Assembly: GCA_038326205.1 (NCBI GenBank)
Contig: JBBQJV010000001.1
Coordinates: forward strand, 1-64,000
Direction of reading: 5' to 3'
Length of the DNA: 64,000 nucleotides
Source: UBA7672 sp038326205
Lineage (GTDB): Bacteria; Pseudomonadota; Alphaproteobacteria; Caulobacterales; Hyphomonadaceae
Below the pieces are notes generated by a model. That model was not told the origin of the DNA, made no database searches, and was given only the letters and a program-made list of their open reading frames with translations. Position 1 is the stretch's first letter. Each line of letters begins with the position of its first letter. Made by a program: the position numbers and the translations under genes. Shown piece by piece: positions 50,699 through 59,900 of this stretch.

Positions 50699-50725
50699 CT
50701 CAATCGCAAGAGGGTAGATGGACAA

Positions 50726-50958
50726 TGGCTGTTTTGGACGAACAAGGCCCCACCGCCCGTTCGATCGCCAGTGTTAGACCCAGAGCGTGTTGCTGGCGAA
50801 TGCGGTTCAGCACTCAACTGTAAGGCTGCCACTCCGACCTGCCGTTGCGCGTCAGGCCACCCCCCCGCACTGCGCACGAGGGAGGAAAACCCCTCGGGTT
50901 GGGGCTTTGGCCAGCGGATGAGTGGTGACATCGCCCCATCAACTGATATTGCGGGTTC
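50726..50958. repeat. gap before tsaB with a degenerate repeat block
   Basis: Around 50838-50905 there is a ttgcgcgtcaggccacc-type block with a run of Cs, then gcgcacgagggagg and a cccctcgggttgggg hairpin. It resembles part of the repeat family seen at 2841-3000 in inverted orientation (ggggggtggc and gagggagg motifs). No gene is supported here. It marks the right end of the accessory pocket. Confidence 0.35.
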
Positions 50959-51621
50959 ATGCTGATACTCGGGATAAACACCGTGTCCGACGCCTGCGAG
51001 GCGGCGCTGGTCCGCGATGGCGTTGTTGTTGCTGAACTCTCGGAGCGGCTGAATCAGGGACATGATGCGCGGCTCGCGCCGGTTGTTGATGCGCTGATGA
51101 AGCAGACGGGCGTTGCATTCGCGGATCTGAATCGTGTCGCCATCGTCGTCGGGCCCGGCTCGTTTACGGGCGTGCGGGTGGGCGTCGCCTTCGCGCGCGG
51201 ACTTTCGCTGTCGCTCGATATTCCTGCTGTGGGCGTCACCAGTCTTGAAGCTATTGATGGCCTGCCGCGTCATGGCTATGTGCTCGGCCTGCTGCCTGCC
51301 AGGCGCCGTCCGCCGCATCGCACATGGTGGGGCCAGTTGATCGATGCGGGCAGGGGCGGCGCGGAACCCTTCGAGGCGAGCGAAGACCAGCTGGCTGCGC
51401 TTGCCGCCGGAACCGACGCTGTTTGCGGCGGGCTTGCGGACCTTCCCGATCTTGGAACGCGGCAGGTCACAGGCGCGCCATCCGCACGCGCCGCAGCGCT
51501 TTTCGCATCGCGGTTGGCCGACGCCCATTTGCCGCCGCCGCGCCCGGTCTATGTACGTGAGCCAGACGCCACGCCGATGCGGCCGCCGATCAAGTCTTCT
51601 GGCAAGCCGGCCGGGCAATGA
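50959..51621 (+). CDS. tsaB: tRNA threonylcarbamoyladenosine biosynthesis protein TsaB
   Basis: A 220-residue TsaB (YeaZ), the scaffold partner of TsaD in making t6A37 on tRNAs that read ANN codons. The signature LILGINTVSDACEAAL begins the protein and VVGPGSFTGVRVGVAFARGLS follows at about residue 64. Length and fold match. Its stop overlaps the start of rimI (ATGA). Confidence 0.94.
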   Translation: MLILGINTVSDACEAALVRDGVVVAELSERLNQGHDARLAPVVDALMKQTGVAFADLNRVAIVVGPGSFTGVRVGVAFARGLSLSLDIPAVGVTSLEAIDGLPRHGYVLGLLPARRRPPHRTWWGQLIDAGRGGAEPFEASEDQLAALAAGTDAVCGGLADLPDLGTRQVTGAPSARAAALFASRLADAHLPPPRPVYVREPDATPMRPPIKSSGKPAGQ

Positions 51622-52085
51622 CGCTACGTCTAGCAACCGTCGCTGATGCCGCCGAACTTTCGCGTCTGCATGCGGCCTCGTTTGACGATGGCTGGACGCG
51701 CGACGACTTCTCAATCTGGCTGGCGCGGCCGGAGGCGATGGCGGTGCTCGCCCTTCGTGAACGCGAAGCAGTCGCATTCGGCCTCGCGCTGGCGGCTGGG
51801 GATGATGCGGAACTTCTGACCATTGCGACGCATCCGGCGGCGCGCATGCTGGGGTTGGGAAGGCAAATTTTTCGTGCGCTCGACGTCTTCGCGCTGGATC
51901 GTGGGCTCGAACGCTGGGTTCTCGAGGCAGCGCGCAACAATCATGCAGCCGTCGGTCTCTATAAATCCGAGGGATTCGTGGAAATCGGCCTCCGGAAGGG
52001 CTATTATAAGACCGGGCAAGGCCGCGTGGACGCTTTAGTCATGTCCCGCAGGGTCGGACCCGGCGGTGGACAGGACGCGGCCTGA
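51618..52085 (+). CDS. rimI: RimI-type ribosomal protein alanine N-acetyltransferase
   Basis: A 155-residue GNAT acetyltransferase, the usual partner of tsaB in operons. The acetyl-CoA-binding region is LLTIATHPAARMLGLGRQIF, with the R-x-x-G-x-[GA]-like core diverging slightly, and LEAARNNHAAVGLYKSEGFVEIGLRKGYY near the C-terminus is typical of RimI. It acetylates the N-terminus of ribosomal protein S18 in E. coli. Confidence 0.9.
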   Translation: MTLRLATVADAAELSRLHAASFDDGWTRDDFSIWLARPEAMAVLALREREAVAFGLALAAGDDAELLTIATHPAARMLGLGRQIFRALDVFALDRGLERWVLEAARNNHAAVGLYKSEGFVEIGLRKGYYKTGQGRVDALVMSRRVGPGGGQDAA

Positions 52086-52092
52086 GAAGCAT

Positions 52093-52554
52093 ATGTGCGC
52101 CATGAAGACGGGCGCGCCTCGCGTCGGCAAGGAGATCAGCGTGATCGAGCAGAAGTGCATCGAACGAGGTCTGCGCATGACGGACCAGCGCCGCGTAATC
52201 GCGCGCGTGCTGTCGGAGGCTGCAGATCACCCGGATGCTGAGGAGCTGCATCGTCGCGCAGCGGCGGTCGATGCGAACATCTCGCTCGCCACCGTCTATC
52301 GCACGGTGAAGCTGTTCGAGGACTCGGGCATCATCGAGCGCCACGATTTCCGTGATGGCCGCTCGCGCTACGAAGAAGCGCCGCAGGAACATCACGACCA
52401 CCTGATCGACGCCAAGAGCGGCGCCGTGATCGAGTTCCAGTCGGACGAGATCGAAAAGCTGCAGATCGAGATCGCGCGCAAGCTTGGCTATCGCCTGGTC
52501 GACCACCGGCTTGAACTCTATGGCGTGCCTCTGAACGAGGACGAGAAGAAGTAA
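52093..52554 (+). CDS. fur: Fur-family metalloregulator
   Basis: About 153 residues. The winged helix contains RMTDQRRVIARVLSEA and SLATVYRTVKLFEDSG, and the metal sites include HHDHLID and DHRLELYG. Alphaproteobacterial Fur proteins may respond to iron or manganese (Mur); this copy has the arrangement most often called Fur in Caulobacterales. There is no C-terminal Cys-x2-Cys zinc site, as usual in this clade. The start is either the ATG at 52093 or the one at 52102; rimI ends just upstream. A Fur-like box occurs at 62906 in this window. Confidence 0.92.
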   Translation: MCAMKTGAPRVGKEISVIEQKCIERGLRMTDQRRVIARVLSEAADHPDAEELHRRAAAVDANISLATVYRTVKLFEDSGIIERHDFRDGRSRYEEAPQEHHDHLIDAKSGAVIEFQSDEIEKLQIEIARKLGYRLVDHRLELYGVPLNEDEKK

Positions 52555-52559
52555 TCTGC

Positions 52560-53948
52560 ATGGGCGAGGCGCCACAGAAGCCCAACGTGAAGCCCAATAC
52601 CAAGGGCCTCTACATCAAGACCTATGGCTGCCAGGCCAACGTCTACGATTCCGAAAGAATGCGGGACGTGCTGAGGCCGCTCGGCTATGCGCTGGTCGAT
52701 TCACCAGAAGCGGCCAATCTCGTCGTGCTCAACACGTGCCACATCCGCGAGAAGGCGACGGAGAAAGTCTTTTCTGAGCTCGGCCGGCTGAAAGATATCA
52801 AGCAGGCGGGCGGTGGCGTCATGCGGATCGCGGTCGCCGGATGCGTGGCGCAGGCCGAGGGCGAAGAGATCATGCGGCGCCAGCCCGCGGTCGACATGGT
52901 TGTGGGCCCGCAATCATATCATCGCCTGCCAGAGATGATCGCACGGCTTGCGCGCAAGACCGGCGACGTGCTCGAAATCGACTTCGCGGCGGAAGAAAAA
53001 TTCGACGCCTTGCCAAAGTCGCGCGATGTCAGCGGCGCATCGGCCTTCCTCGCCGTGCAGGAAGGCTGCGACAAATTCTGTACCTTCTGCGTAGTGCCTT
53101 ACACGCGGGGTGCGGAGTATTCCCGAGGTGTGGACGCGATCATTGCTGAGGCGCGTGACCTTGCGCGGCAGGGCGTCAAAGAAATTGTGCTGATCGGCCA
53201 GAATGTGAACGCCTGGCATGGCGCGGCGCCGGCGCATGATCCCAAAGGCGGCGAGTGGCGTTTGGGTGATTTGATCCAGCATGTCGCGAAGATCGGTGGC
53301 GTTGAACGCATCCGCTACACGACCTCCCATCCGCGCGACATGAGCGATGATCTGATCGAAGCGCACCGCGATGTCGCGCAGCTGTCACCCTTCCTGCATC
53401 TGCCGGTGCAATCAGGCTCGGACCGGATTCTAAAGGCGATGAACCGCCAGCACACTGCCGAGCACTATCTGCGTATCGTGGCTCGCGTGCGCGAGGCGCG
53501 GCCCGATATTGCGCTGGCGTCGGATTTCATTGTCGGCTTCCCCGGCGAGAGCGAGGCCGATTTCGAGGATACGATGGCGTTGGTGAGATCGGTCCGCTTT
53601 GCGCAAGCCTATGCGTTCAAGTATTCGCCGCGCCCCGGTACGCCGGCCTCCGGCATGCATTTGCAGGTCGAGGAAGCCGTGAAGGACGAACGGCTTGCGC
53701 GCCTTCTGGCGGCAATCGGCGAAGGCTCGCAGGCGTTCAACGACGCAAGCGTTGGTCGCAGGATGGCTGTATTGTTTTCGCGTGAAGGCAAGCGCGCAGG
53801 GCAGGTGCTGGGCTATTCGCCGTATATGCAACCCGTGCACGTCGATGATGGGGCGCACCTGACCAACCGCATCGTCGAGGTCGAGATCGTGGGCGCTACG
53901 GGCACCAGCCTGTCCGGCCGCCTGGTCGCCGCCGAGGTGACGGCGTGA
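52560..53948 (+). CDS. miaB: tRNA-2-methylthio-N6-dimethylallyladenosine synthase MiaB
   Basis: A 462-residue radical-SAM methylthiotransferase. The N-terminal cluster ligands are in KTYGCQANVYDSERM, LNTCHIREKATEK and VAGCVAQAEG; the radical-SAM motif is CDKFCTFCVVPYTRG; a TRAM domain ends the protein. It adds a 2-methylthio group to i6A37 of tRNA. It overlaps phoH by four bases. Confidence 0.97.
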   Translation: MGEAPQKPNVKPNTKGLYIKTYGCQANVYDSERMRDVLRPLGYALVDSPEAANLVVLNTCHIREKATEKVFSELGRLKDIKQAGGGVMRIAVAGCVAQAEGEEIMRRQPAVDMVVGPQSYHRLPEMIARLARKTGDVLEIDFAAEEKFDALPKSRDVSGASAFLAVQEGCDKFCTFCVVPYTRGAEYSRGVDAIIAEARDLARQGVKEIVLIGQNVNAWHGAAPAHDPKGGEWRLGDLIQHVAKIGGVERIRYTTSHPRDMSDDLIEAHRDVAQLSPFLHLPVQSGSDRILKAMNRQHTAEHYLRIVARVREARPDIALASDFIVGFPGESEADFEDTMALVRSVRFAQAYAFKYSPRPGTPASGMHLQVEEAVKDERLARLLAAIGEGSQAFNDASVGRRMAVLFSREGKRAGQVLGYSPYMQPVHVDDGAHLTNRIVEVEIVGATGTSLSGRLVAAEVTA

Positions 53949-54958
53949 GCGGCAAATCCAAGACCCCGCGCGCGCATCGTTATGCCGTGCCGATCGCCAA
54001 CCAGAAGCTGCTGCGCGACATGTGCGGGCCGGCGCACGCGCATCTGCAATTGCTCGAGCAGGCCTTCGCCGACGATGGTGTGCGGGTCGATAGCCAGAGC
54101 CAGGGCAGCGAGATCATCGTGACCGGTGATGGCGATGGTGCGCGTCTTGCGGCCGATGCTTTGCAAGCGTTCGGCAAACGCATCGCCAATGGCGCGGAGC
54201 CTTCGACTGCAGAGCTGGAAGCGGCCATTCGCCTGACGGCGAGCCATGGCATGGCTGCAGCATCGGGCGATGCGATCATGGGGTTGCGCAAGCCGGTCAT
54301 GGCGCAGACGCCGGGGCAGAAGAGTTATCTCGCGAAACTGCTGCAGGATGAACTCGGTCTCGTGTTCGGCGTGGGACCGGCCGGCACTGGCAAGACCTAT
54401 CTGGCGGTGGCGGTTGGCGCGGCCGAACTGAAGGCCGGCAAGCGCGACCGGCTGATCGTGGCGCGGCCAGCGGTGGAGGCGGGGGAGAAGCTCGGCTTTC
54501 TGCCGGGCGCGCTCGAAGAAAAGGTCGATCCCTACATGCTGCCGATCTGGGACGCGCTCAACGAGTGTCTCGGCGCGCAGGAAGTCGATCGGCGCAAGGA
54601 ACGCCGGGAGATCGAAGTGGCGCCGCTCGCCTTCATGCGCGGGCGTACGTTGAAGAACGCCTTCGTCATTATCGACGAAGCGCAGAACGCCACCGTGCCG
54701 CAGATGAAGATGGTGCTGACGCGCCTCGGTCGCGGCTCGCGCATGGTGGTGACGGGCGATCCGTCGCAGACCGACTTGCCGAACAACATGAAGTCGGGCC
54801 TCGCGCACGCCATCTCGATCCTGAAGGATGTGAAGGGCGTAGCGCTTGAACAGCTGACCCGCGCCGACGTGGTGCGCCACGAACTGGTCGGCCGCATCAT
54901 CGACGCCTACGACAAGGACGCCTCCCAGGGCACAACGAAGGGGGCTTCGCGCAAGTGA
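53945..54958 (+). CDS. ybeZ: PhoH-family ATPase (PhoH-like, YbeZ)
   Basis: A 337-residue PhoH-like protein. An N-terminal KH-like segment precedes the P-loop GVGPAGTGKTYLA (about residue 140) and the Walker B AFVIIDEAQNATVPQMKM. In E. coli YbeZ acts with YbeY in RNA metabolism. The start is a GTG overlapping miaB and the stop overlaps ybeY, a normal cluster. Confidence 0.95.
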   Translation: MSGKSKTPRAHRYAVPIANQKLLRDMCGPAHAHLQLLEQAFADDGVRVDSQSQGSEIIVTGDGDGARLAADALQAFGKRIANGAEPSTAELEAAIRLTASHGMAAASGDAIMGLRKPVMAQTPGQKSYLAKLLQDELGLVFGVGPAGTGKTYLAVAVGAAELKAGKRDRLIVARPAVEAGEKLGFLPGALEEKVDPYMLPIWDALNECLGAQEVDRRKERREIEVAPLAFMRGRTLKNAFVIIDEAQNATVPQMKMVLTRLGRGSRMVVTGDPSQTDLPNNMKSGLAHAISILKDVKGVALEQLTRADVVRHELVGRIIDAYDKDASQGTTKGASRK

Positions 54959-55467
54959 ACCCCGCGTCTGTCTCTGACGGCCTCTCGATCGACCTGCGCA
55001 TCGCCGATCCGCGCTGGGAGGCTCTGGGCGATGTGGATGCCTTTGCAGCGCATGTCCTCGGACTGGCGGCGGCGCGGATGCAGGCGGGCGGGGAGCTCGC
55101 GATTTTGTTGACCGATGACGCAGAAATGCACGCGCTTAACCGGCAATGGCGCGGCATCGACAAGCCGACGGATGTCTTGTCATTCCCGTCCGACCAGCCC
55201 GAAATTCCGGGCCAACCTCAATACCTTGGCGATGTGGCGGTCGGGTATGAGACGGCCCTGCGCGATGCCGAGGCCATGCACAGGCCGTTTGATGGCCACA
55301 CAAGCCACCTTCTCGTTCATGGCTTCCTGCATTTGCTCGGTTATGATCACATCGAAGCAGCAGATGCGAAGAAAATGGAACCTATCGAAGCCGAAATTCT
55401 TGCAGGCCTTGGCTGGCCGGATCCATACGCCACCGGCCCCTATGCCGGCGGGCAGGAGGAGGGCTGA
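54955..55467 (+). CDS. ybeY: endoribonuclease YbeY
   Basis: A 170-residue YbeY with the metal-binding motif HGFLHLLGYDH (His-x3-His-x5-His) and the preceding DKPTDVLSFP signature. It takes part in 16S rRNA maturation and ribosome quality control. The start is a GTG that overlaps the PhoH-like gene's TGA. Confidence 0.95.
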   Translation: MNPASVSDGLSIDLRIADPRWEALGDVDAFAAHVLGLAAARMQAGGELAILLTDDAEMHALNRQWRGIDKPTDVLSFPSDQPEIPGQPQYLGDVAVGYETALRDAEAMHRPFDGHTSHLLVHGFLHLLGYDHIEAADAKKMEPIEAEILAGLGWPDPYATGPYAGGQEEG

Positions 55468-55470
55468 ACC

Positions 55471-56355
55471 ATGCCTAACAACGGAGAGCCTCCGCAGCGC
55501 GGGAAGTTTCGCACCCGCCTCGCGCGGCTGATCGCAGGCAAGCCCGATATCGAAATAACGCCGGCAGGCGCTGCGCCGACCGCGCAGGCGGCGATCCGCC
55601 TGCGCCTCAAGGAATTCGAGACATCGACGGTGCGTGACGTGATGACATCGCGCGCGGAGATTTCCGCCGTCAACATTGGCGCGTCGCTGGGCGAAGTGTT
55701 GGTGCAGTTTGCCGCCGAGGCGCACTCGCGGATGCCGGTCTATCGCGAATCGCTGGATGAGCCGCTCGGCTTCATTCACATCAAGGATCTCGTAGCTGAA
55801 GGCGTGCGCGCGGGATGGTCGGCCGAGACGCTGGCCTCGCGGCCGCTGGAGCGGCTGCTGCGCGAAGTCATGTTTGTTCCGGAATCGACGCCGCTGCCCG
55901 ATCTCATGATCCGCATGCAGTCCAGCCGCATCCACATTGCCCTTGTCGTCGACGAGTATGGCGGCACGGGCGGCATGGTTTGCCTCGAGGATCTCGTCGA
56001 GCAGATCGTCGGCGACATCGAAGACGAGCATGACGAGGCGCGCCCGCTTATCCTGCGTCGCGGCAAGACGACATGGGAGGTCGCAGGTCGCGCGGAGATC
56101 GACGATGTGGAACGCGAAACCGGCCTGCCCGTTCAGGTGGCCGATTTCGAAGACGAGGTTGATACCTTCGGCGGCTTGGTGTCGGCGCTTGCCGGTCGCG
56201 TGCCGCAGACGGGCGAGACGATCCAGCATCCGCGGGGGCTGACTATCGAGATACTTGAATCCGATCCACGCCGGGTGATCCGGGCCAAGCTGCGAGGCCC
56301 GCGATCGGCGCTTTCCGCGCTTGCCGAGGACAAACCTGCGGCTGTAGACCGTTGA
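55471..56355 (+). CDS. CorC/HlyC-family CBS-domain protein
   Basis: A 294-residue protein with two CBS domains (TVRDVMTSRAEISAVN and LREVMFVPESTPLPDLM) and a C-terminal CorC/HlyC transporter-associated domain. HIALVVDEYGGTGGMV is the family's most conserved segment. There is no transmembrane domain. Such proteins affect magnesium/cobalt balance, and in this position precede lnt. aggaggg lies ahead of the ATG. Confidence 0.92.
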   Translation: MPNNGEPPQRGKFRTRLARLIAGKPDIEITPAGAAPTAQAAIRLRLKEFETSTVRDVMTSRAEISAVNIGASLGEVLVQFAAEAHSRMPVYRESLDEPLGFIHIKDLVAEGVRAGWSAETLASRPLERLLREVMFVPESTPLPDLMIRMQSSRIHIALVVDEYGGTGGMVCLEDLVEQIVGDIEDEHDEARPLILRRGKTTWEVAGRAEIDDVERETGLPVQVADFEDEVDTFGGLVSALAGRVPQTGETIQHPRGLTIEILESDPRRVIRAKLRGPRSALSALAEDKPAAVDR

Positions 56356-56401
56356 TCCACCGGCCCATGCAAAGTGGCGCAGGGCGTGCCGGGGAGAGCC
56401 A

Positions 56402-58057
56402 ATGACGGATACGCGTTTGGCCACTGGTCCCCAGCCTCATGGGCGCGGGAATTTCCTGTCGCCAGCCTATCTGTGGGTTGCCGGACTGCAGGGCTGGCGC
56501 GCGCTGCTTTTCTGCGCCGTGCTAGGCGCCATTGCCAATTTTGCATTCCCGCCATTCTTCATCTGGCCGATCTATGCGGTTTCGCTGTGCGGCCTGATCT
56601 GGAGCCTTGATGCGGCGCGCCTGACCGCGAAGCCTCGTCTTGCTGCGTTCTGGCGCGTGGCGGCATTCGGCTTCACCTACTACCTGGTCGGCCTGCACTG
56701 GATCGCATGGGCGTTCCTCGTGAATGCCGATGCCTATGTGATCTTCATCTGGATGCCGTTGATCGCCTTGCCCGCTCTGCTCTCGGCCATTCTCGCAGGC
56801 ATGATCTTCCTTGTTTATCCGTACTGGTCGGCCGGGCCGCAGCGCCTGTTGATCTTCGCCAGCGCCTTCATGTTTGCGGAGTGGTTCCGCTCGTCGCTCT
56901 TCGGCATTGGCGGCTTCCCGTGGAATCTGCCGGGCATGATCTGGGCGCCGGGCGAAGCGATTTCCCAGTCAGCCTCGCTGTGGGGAATTTACGGATTGTC
57001 GGTGCTGACGGTTGTTGCGATGGCGTCGCCCGCGGTGCTGACGGATTCACGTCCGCGCGGATCGGCGACGACGCGCGCCGCTCCGCTCATTGTTGCCGCT
57101 GTTATGTTCGGCGCCATCTGGGGCTGGGGCGCCAAGCATCTTGGCGAGGCCTCTATCGCCGAGGCGAGGGGACCGATGGTGCGGCTTGTCGAAGCTGGTG
57201 TGCCACAGAACGAGAAGACGCGCGCCAACGCACAGAAAATCCTTGGCCGCTTCCTCGATCTGACGGGTCAGGATACAGCGGACGCGCCGGGCATTGTCAT
57301 CTGGCCCGAGGGCGCGCTGCCGGCCTTCCTGCACGAAGCAATCGAGGTCGTGCCGCCATCGCTACGCCGCCGCAAACTGCTGATCGGCATAGCGCGTGGT
57401 GAGCAACTCGGTACGGACAATGCGAAATTCTACAACTCGCTCGCTGTGCTTGGCGGCCAAAGCGACACACGCGGCCAGTTCGACGTCTATGACAAACACA
57501 TGCTTGTCCCCTTCGGTGAGTTCATGCCGTTCGCCGGCGTACTCAAATCGATCGGTCTGAGGACACTGCAGGATCTGGCGCCGGGCGGCTTCGATGCCGG
57601 GCCGCCGCCGTCGTCTGTCATCGTGCCTGGTATTCCACCGTTTGGTCCGCTCATCTGCTATGAGGCGATCTTCCCGGGCCTGACAGCGGAGGGCGCAGAA
57701 CGCCCGGCATGGCTGGTCAATGTCACCAATGATGCATGGTTCGGCGAATTTCTTGGCCCGGGCCAGCACGCAGCGCAGGCTCGCTATCGCGCCATCGAGG
57801 AAGGACTTCCGCTGGCGCGGGTTGCGGCTGGCGGAGATACCGGAATGATCGACGGCTATGGCCGCTGGGCAGCACACGGCAAGCCGGCCGATCCGAAAAT
57901 CTACGGTCCCGATCCAGAAGGCTGGCATTCCTCGGTTGTGGATGCGCGCATTCCCGATGCGCTTGCGCCGACACCTTACAGCAATTGGCGCGATGGCCTG
58001 TTCTGGTTGATTTTCGCGATGCTCAACCTCGGGTTGTTCGTACTGCCACGCCGCTAG
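56402..58057 (+). CDS. lnt: apolipoprotein N-acyltransferase
   Basis: A 551-residue integral membrane enzyme that adds the third acyl chain to lipoproteins. After several helices comes the nitrilase-like domain with the catalytic triad visible: Glu in VIWPEGALPAFL, Lys in YDKHMLVPFGE, Cys in LICYEAIFPG. The ggggagag ribosome binding site lies just before the ATG. Lipoproteins elsewhere in this window (LptE, DUF3576, copper chaperone) would be substrates. Confidence 0.96.
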   Translation: MTDTRLATGPQPHGRGNFLSPAYLWVAGLQGWRALLFCAVLGAIANFAFPPFFIWPIYAVSLCGLIWSLDAARLTAKPRLAAFWRVAAFGFTYYLVGLHWIAWAFLVNADAYVIFIWMPLIALPALLSAILAGMIFLVYPYWSAGPQRLLIFASAFMFAEWFRSSLFGIGGFPWNLPGMIWAPGEAISQSASLWGIYGLSVLTVVAMASPAVLTDSRPRGSATTRAAPLIVAAVMFGAIWGWGAKHLGEASIAEARGPMVRLVEAGVPQNEKTRANAQKILGRFLDLTGQDTADAPGIVIWPEGALPAFLHEAIEVVPPSLRRRKLLIGIARGEQLGTDNAKFYNSLAVLGGQSDTRGQFDVYDKHMLVPFGEFMPFAGVLKSIGLRTLQDLAPGGFDAGPPPSSVIVPGIPPFGPLICYEAIFPGLTAEGAERPAWLVNVTNDAWFGEFLGPGQHAAQARYRAIEEGLPLARVAAGGDTGMIDGYGRWAAHGKPADPKIYGPDPEGWHSSVVDARIPDALAPTPYSNWRDGLFWLIFAMLNLGLFVLPRR

Positions 58058-58119
58058 GCTAGTTGTTATCTCAACTTCTGGCTGTGTCAGACAGCGGTCC
58101 GATTGTGCGGGGTGCGATT

Positions 58120-58548
58120 GTGGAAACGCGGGATCCTACGGACATCGACCGTATTGTGAGCGACCGCATTCTGGCGCGCAGGAATGAACTGGAAATGTCC
58201 CAGCCCGAACTGGCCGAGCGGGTGGGCGTCACCTTTCAGCAGGTTCAGAAATACGAAAACGGCAAGAACCGGGTGTCGGCGGGCCGGCTCTACGAGATCG
58301 CCAAGGCGCTCGGCGTCACCATCCCGTTTTTCTATGAGCCCGCCCCCCGGCTGGCGCCCGCGCGACGGGGTGTTGCCGAAGAGCGGGCCGATTTCGGGGG
58401 GCCAGATACGGGCGAAGAACTTGAATTGCTCAGCGCTTTCCGGCGGATCGAATCTGCCAATGCCCGCAAGGCGGTAATCGATCTGGCCAAGAAGCAGGCC
58501 AGGCCGGGCGCCAAATCTGCCCGAAAACCGGCCAAGGCGCGTCGCTGA
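58120..58548 (+). CDS. XRE-family helix-turn-helix regulator upstream of metK
   Basis: About 142 residues. An N-terminal Xre helix-turn-helix (LARRNELEMSQPELAERVGVTFQQVQKYENGKNRVS, residues about 20-55 in total) is followed by a linker and a basic C-terminus rich in Lys/Ala/Arg. This family, with the [TS]-x-Q-Q-[VI]-Q-K-Y-E-x-G motif, commonly sits between lnt and metK in alphaproteobacteria. Its target is not known from sequence. GTG starts at 58105 or 58120 are both possible; cgggg precedes the latter. Confidence 0.82.
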   Translation: METRDPTDIDRIVSDRILARRNELEMSQPELAERVGVTFQQVQKYENGKNRVSAGRLYEIAKALGVTIPFFYEPAPRLAPARRGVAEERADFGGPDTGEELELLSAFRRIESANARKAVIDLAKKQARPGAKSARKPAKARR

Positions 58549-58582
58549 GCAGCACCCAACTGTGAACCGGGCGCCGCCAAAT

Positions 58583-58604
58583 CATATAAAGCTTTCTTTA
58601 TATG
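58583..58604. promoter_or_regulatory. palindromic operator ahead of metK
   Basis: Two perfect 9-base arms, catataaag and ctttatatg, face each other across a 4-base spacer 45 bases upstream of metK, in an AT-rich island within GC-rich DNA. Such a symmetric 22-bp site suggests a dimeric repressor. I recall ArsR-type SAM/SAH-responsive repressors (SamR/SahR) binding similar sites near methionine-cycle genes in Proteobacteria; the identity of the factor is inference. Confidence 0.65.
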
Positions 58605-58648
58605 CCCCGCCGGGTTATGGCAGCCGAATTGTCTGAAGGGAGTTTCGC

Positions 58649-59842
58649 GTGGCGCGTTCCGAATACCTTTTCACCAGCGAAAGCGTGTCTGAGGGACACC
58701 CGGATAAGGTTTGTGACCGTATCTCGGACGAGGTGGTGGACCTCTACTACCGGACCACGATCGAGCAGGGGCTGGACGTCTGGTCGCTGCGCTGTGCGGC
58801 CGAAACCCTCGCGACCACGAACAAGGTCGTCATCGCCGGCGAGTTTCGCGGCACGGACGCTGTGACCAAGGACCTGATCGCCCATCACGCGCGTCTGGCG
58901 ATTAGGGACATCGGCTATGATCAGGCAGGCTTCAGCTGGCGCGACGCCGACATCGAAGTCCTCCTCCACGGCCAGTCCGAGCACATTGCCCAGGGCGTTG
59001 ATGCCTCGGGCAACAAGGAAGAAGGCGCGGGCGATCAGGGCATCATGTTCGGCTACGCCACCAACGAGACGCCCGAGCTGATGCCGGCCCCGATCCAGTA
59101 TTCGCACCGCATCCTCAAACTGCTCGCCGATGCGCGTCACTCGGGCGCGGAGAAAACACTCGCCCCGGACGCCAAGAGCCAGGTTACGGTGCGCTATGAG
59201 AACGGAAAGCCGAAAGAGGCGGTCTCGATCGTGCTCTCGACCCAGCACACCGACGAAAAGCAGTCCTCCGACGACATCCGCAAGATCGTTGAGCCCTACA
59301 TTCGCAAGGCGCTGGGCGACACGCTGCCGATCGCCGGGAATTGCGTCTGGCACATCAATCCGACCGGAAAGTTCGTGATCGGCGGACCTGATGGCGATTG
59401 TGGCCTGACCGGCCGCAAGATCATCGTCGACACCTACGGCGGCGCTGCCCCGCACGGCGGCGGCGCCTTCTCGGGCAAGGACCCGACAAAGGTTGATCGA
59501 TCAGCAGCTTACGCTGCGCGCTATCTCGCCAAGAACGTTGTCGCTGCAGGTCTCGCCGAGCGTTGCACGATCCAGCTCTCCTACGCGATCGGCGTGCCCG
59601 AGCCGCTGTCGATTTACGCCAACTGCGATGGCACCGAGCAGTGCGATCTTGGCAAACTCGAGAAACGACTCGGCGAAGTGATGGACCTGCGTCCGCGCGG
59701 CATCCGCACGCATCTTGGCCTCAACAAGCCGATCTATGCGCGTACCTCGGCCTACGGCCACTTCGGCCGCGAGCCCGATGCCGATGGTGGCTTCTCGTGG
59801 GAGAAGACAGATCTTGGCGAAGCGCTGAAGGGCCTGGCATAG
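58649..59842 (+). CDS. metK: S-adenosylmethionine synthetase
   Basis: A 397-residue MetK, which makes SAM from methionine and ATP. Signatures: ESVSEGHPDKVCDRISDEVVD at the start, GAGDQGIMFGYATNET, and GGGAFSGKDPTKVDRSAAY. The start is a GTG with aaggga 7 bases upstream. It ends the tsaB-to-metK run. No known SAM riboswitch was recognised upstream; the palindrome at 58583 is more likely to be the control point. Confidence 0.97.
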   Translation: MARSEYLFTSESVSEGHPDKVCDRISDEVVDLYYRTTIEQGLDVWSLRCAAETLATTNKVVIAGEFRGTDAVTKDLIAHHARLAIRDIGYDQAGFSWRDADIEVLLHGQSEHIAQGVDASGNKEEGAGDQGIMFGYATNETPELMPAPIQYSHRILKLLADARHSGAEKTLAPDAKSQVTVRYENGKPKEAVSIVLSTQHTDEKQSSDDIRKIVEPYIRKALGDTLPIAGNCVWHINPTGKFVIGGPDGDCGLTGRKIIVDTYGGAAPHGGGAFSGKDPTKVDRSAAYAARYLAKNVVAAGLAERCTIQLSYAIGVPEPLSIYANCDGTEQCDLGKLEKRLGEVMDLRPRGIRTHLGLNKPIYARTSAYGHFGREPDADGGFSWEKTDLGEALKGLA

Positions 59843-59900
59843 GCGCCATCGCTGTCGCATTCTCGGCGACGGCGGCGATCAGCCCGACTATCTTCAGGCC

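Noticed and set aside
58549..58648. SAM riboswitch ahead of metK
   Set aside because: No SAM-I, SAM-II or SAM-V core could be aligned by eye; the symmetric DNA palindrome explains the conserved-looking block better.
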